A stretch of DNA of 7,205 nt from Xanthobacteraceae bacterium (GTDB lineage Bacteria; Pseudomonadota; Alphaproteobacteria; Rhizobiales; Xanthobacteraceae): positions 1 to 7,205 of the forward strand of contig JAUSIF010000193.1 in NCBI GenBank assembly GCA_030648135.1, read 5' to 3'. Of this stretch, positions 5,791 to 7,205 are shown piece after piece (the stretch's first letter is position 1; each line of letters begins with the position of its first letter). The translations under genes and the position numbers were made by a program. The notes beneath the pieces were generated by a model. The model did not search any database and was not told the DNA's origin. It worked only from the letters and a program-made list of their open reading frames with translations.

Positions 5791-6359
5791 TATGCGGTGT
5801 CCTTCGCTGATCGTTCGAGGTCGCGGCGCTTTACCTCGATGTGGCCCGAGAGAACTTCGAGAACGTCGGTTTTGGATTTGCGGAAATCTTCCTTGTCCAT
5901 GCTCGCCCTGCTCTGCGACTTCGCGGTCTTGATGACGACGGCCCAGCCGTTGATCTCACCGGTATCTTCGTCGTGCGCTTGCCGGACAGAGATTTCGACG
6001 TAGTCGTCTTTATTGCGGAAATTGACGGCCGCAGTCTGCGCGCTCTTGATCGCCGCCCGTTTCGAGAGTGGTCCGAACAACGTGACGTCGCACCATCCCG
6101 AGACGATTAAGGACCATTGCCTCAATTTGTTTGGCGTACTTAAAACCGCCAACGTTTCAGGATCGTCGATATGATCGAAAGCGTTCTTGATCGCAGCAAA
6201 CATGTGGTTGTGTTCTTTACTCGATCTCTGTTCATGGACCTCAAGAACGTATTCTTCGCCGTCCGCAAATTGGGCATCAGCGACGCGCGCGAATCGCGGG
6301 ACGAGCCGCATCGTTCGCTCGGCTTTCGACCAGGTGAATAGGCAAGCCCTAAAGACCAT
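5790..6359 (-). CDS. conserved-looking phage protein coupled to the exonuclease (189 aa)
   Basis: The function is not known to me. From the ATG at 6359 it is 189 residues, soluble and mixed in charge. Distinct blocks are a charged strand followed by RSSKEHNHMFAAIKNAF (45-61), a STPNKLRQWSLIVSGW helix region (74-89) and a late segment VVIKTAKSQSRASMD (141-155) leading into a C-terminal helix. I recall proteins of this general look next to exonucleases in alphaproteobacterial phages, and the RSxxxHN block faintly recalls NinB/Orf-type recombination mediators. I cannot show homology. The start is chosen because it shares one base with the exonuclease stop (TGATG) and follows a GGGAAAGG motif. 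In-frame ATGs at 6386 (extended form) and 6311 (MRLVPRF, 173 aa) are alternatives. The TAA stop shares its last base with the HNH gene start. Confidence 0.8.
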   Translation of the reverse strand: MVFRACLFTWSKAERTMRLVPRFARVADAQFADGEEYVLEVHEQRSSKEHNHMFAAIKNAFDHIDDPETLAVLSTPNKLRQWSLIVSGWCDVTLFGPLSKRAAIKSAQTAAVNFRNKDDYVEISVRQAHDEDTGEINGWAVVIKTAKSQSRASMDKEDFRKSKTDVLEVLSGHIEVKRRDLERSAKDTA

Positions 6360-6997
6360 CAGCCTTTCCCGTACCGCCGGAGCCACGCGACAAGCTCGTC
6401 GAGTTCCTCGTAGAAGACACTGAGCGCGAGATCGAGCCGGGCGATAGTGGCCTCATCGCGGCGGACCGTCTTTCGGAATAGTGGCATGCCGGTGTAGCCG
6501 ATCGCCAGATCCCAACTCTTCCGGCCGCTCACCATCATACTCCCTTGAATTTGTATGACGTGCTCCGGCGGAACGCGGTCGGCCTTGAGTATCTCGATCA
6601 GAATATGTGGTGCCGCTGTCTTGATCTCGACGCCGCGGTCGGCGCCAACGAACGAGTCCGGGCTTGCGCCGATGATGCCGTAGCGCATGGCGCGGCGGAC
6701 GAACCCGACCTTGGTCGGCTGGACGCCGGCTATCATCGCGTAGAGCGAGCGGACCTCGTCTTCCATCGCATTGCCACGGTCCATCGCGCCGTTGCGGAAG
6801 TCCTCGCGGTTGACGCCGGATACGATCTCACCGGCGAGCTTGCGCAGCAGAAGATCGCGAGTCTTACTGATCCCGCCATCGCGGCCGGAGGCCATGACGT
6901 CGGAGAAATTAGACGCCGTCGGCAGGCCGCGCCTGACCTCGAACCACTCAAGGCTTCCCTGTTCGACGTCGATAACTTCGATCTCGCCAATCTTCAT
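6359..6997 (-). CDS. YqaJ/lambda-exonuclease-family phage recombinase
   Basis: A 212-residue protein, close in length to lambda exonuclease (226). In this family the enzyme degrades one strand of a DNA duplex 5' to 3', leaving a 3' tail for strand annealing in phage recombination. Visible family signatures are the N-terminal QGSLEWFEVRRG block (13-24, R22), RGNAMED (74-80, E79), GASPDSFVG (110-118, D114), GVEIKT (122-127, E124 and K126) and HVIQIQGSMMVSG (146-158). D114, E124 and K126 have the same spacing as the catalytic D119/E129/K131 of lambda exonuclease, so the protein looks active. The ATG at 6997 has an AGAGG Shine-Dalgarno 7 bases upstream. The stop shares one base with the next gene's start (TGATG). 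A recognisable RecT/Beta/Erf annealing protein is not present, which draws attention to the gene immediately downstream. Confidence 0.9.
   Translation of the reverse strand: MKIGEIEVIDVEQGSLEWFEVRRGLPTASNFSDVMASGRDGGISKTRDLLLRKLAGEIVSGVNREDFRNGAMDRGNAMEDEVRSLYAMIAGVQPTKVGFVRRAMRYGIIGASPDSFVGADRGVEIKTAAPHILIEILKADRVPPEHVIQIQGSMMVSGRKSWDLAIGYTGMPLFRKTVRRDEATIARLDLALSVFYEELDELVAWLRRYGKG
6363..6370 (-). promoter_or_regulatory. Shine-Dalgarno-like GGGAAAGG before the 189-aa gene
   Basis: A purine-rich GGGAAAGG lies 3 bases before the ATG that overlaps the exonuclease stop. The spacing is short but, with the TGATG coupling, favours the start at 6359. Confidence 0.55.
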
Positions 6998-7000
6998 GAT

Positions 7001-7180
7001 CTAGCCTCTGTCGGAGTACCAATTGTTGGGCACCGGCTCGCCGCAGCGAATGCACCAGTGCCCGCCCCGCGTACTATCGTGCTGGTAGTCGTGATCTGGG
7101 CAGCAAGACGGACACCAAGTATCCTGGCCGCTCGGGTCATATCCGTCCAAATCGATGCGGCCGCAACCTCGGCAAGCCAT
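7001..7180 (-). CDS. small zinc-ribbon protein (59 aa)
   Basis: A 59-residue protein with three CxxC pairs (C3/C6, C23/C26, C43/C46), plus histidines at 30, 34 and 41 that could add metal ligands. The first two pairs fit a zinc ribbon; the third may form a second site with the histidines. It is acidic and polar, with no signal peptide or membrane span. It is the first gene of the visible operon, and its TAG stop lies 3 bases before the exonuclease start. I chose the ATG at 7180. An in-frame TTG at 7192 would add four residues, and the frame stays open to the window edge, so a longer N-terminus is possible. Small zinc-ribbon proteins are common in phage early operons and usually have no assigned function. 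A nucleic-acid or protein-binding role is inference. Confidence 0.7.
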   Translation of the reverse strand: MACRGCGRIDLDGYDPSGQDTWCPSCCPDHDYQHDSTRGGHWCIRCGEPVPNNWYSDRG

Positions 7181-7205
7181 AGGATTTCTCAAGCGTAGAA
7201 ATACG

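Noticed and set aside
6545..7198. A 217-codon plus-strand frame opposite the exonuclease and zinc-ribbon genes
   Set aside because: The minus-strand exonuclease has all its catalytic motifs; the plus frame shows none.

Overview
The window looks like the early (DNA-metabolism) operon of a temperate phage or prophage of a GC-rich alphaproteobacterium, most likely of the Rhizobiales. That host guess rests on the base composition and the general look of the proteins; no host marker gene is present. All 15 genes I can support lie on the minus strand, so transcription runs from right (about 7200) to left (1). Neighbours mostly share 1 or 4 bases between stop and start (TGATG, TAATG, ATGA, GTGA). 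The largest gaps are 34, 19 and about 8 bases. No promoter, terminator, tRNA, CRISPR array, IS element or attachment site is visible, and no gene-free stretch exceeds 300 bases.

Right third (about 7190-4740): a small zinc-ribbon protein; a lambda-exonuclease-type YqaJ recombinase with a complete catalytic set; a 189-residue unknown coupled to it; an AT-richer HNH endonuclease that looks like an inserted homing gene; and a small winged-helix DNA-binding protein.

Middle (4742-2681): a 584-residue HerA/FtsK-like ATPase with intact Walker motifs, a short coiled coil and two C-terminal winged-helix-like modules. Two tiny genes follow, encoding a basic 54-residue protein and a 48-residue single-span membrane protein.

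Left third (2646-1): an AT-richer exported protein with six cysteines; a putative HNH-like nuclease with a very basic tail; two small unknowns; a 67-residue winged-helix protein; a radical SAM enzyme of the spore-photoproduct-lyase-like class; and the first 95 codons of a second exported cysteine-containing protein that runs off the left edge.

Taken together, the exonuclease, its coupled partner, the ATPase motor and several DNA-binding proteins suggest a phage recombination/replication module. The radical SAM protein and the two exported proteins look like accessory cargo. The points most worth testing are the exonuclease-partner-motor combination, the homing gene seated at coupled stop/start junctions, and the radical SAM enzyme with its coupled winged-helix neighbour.
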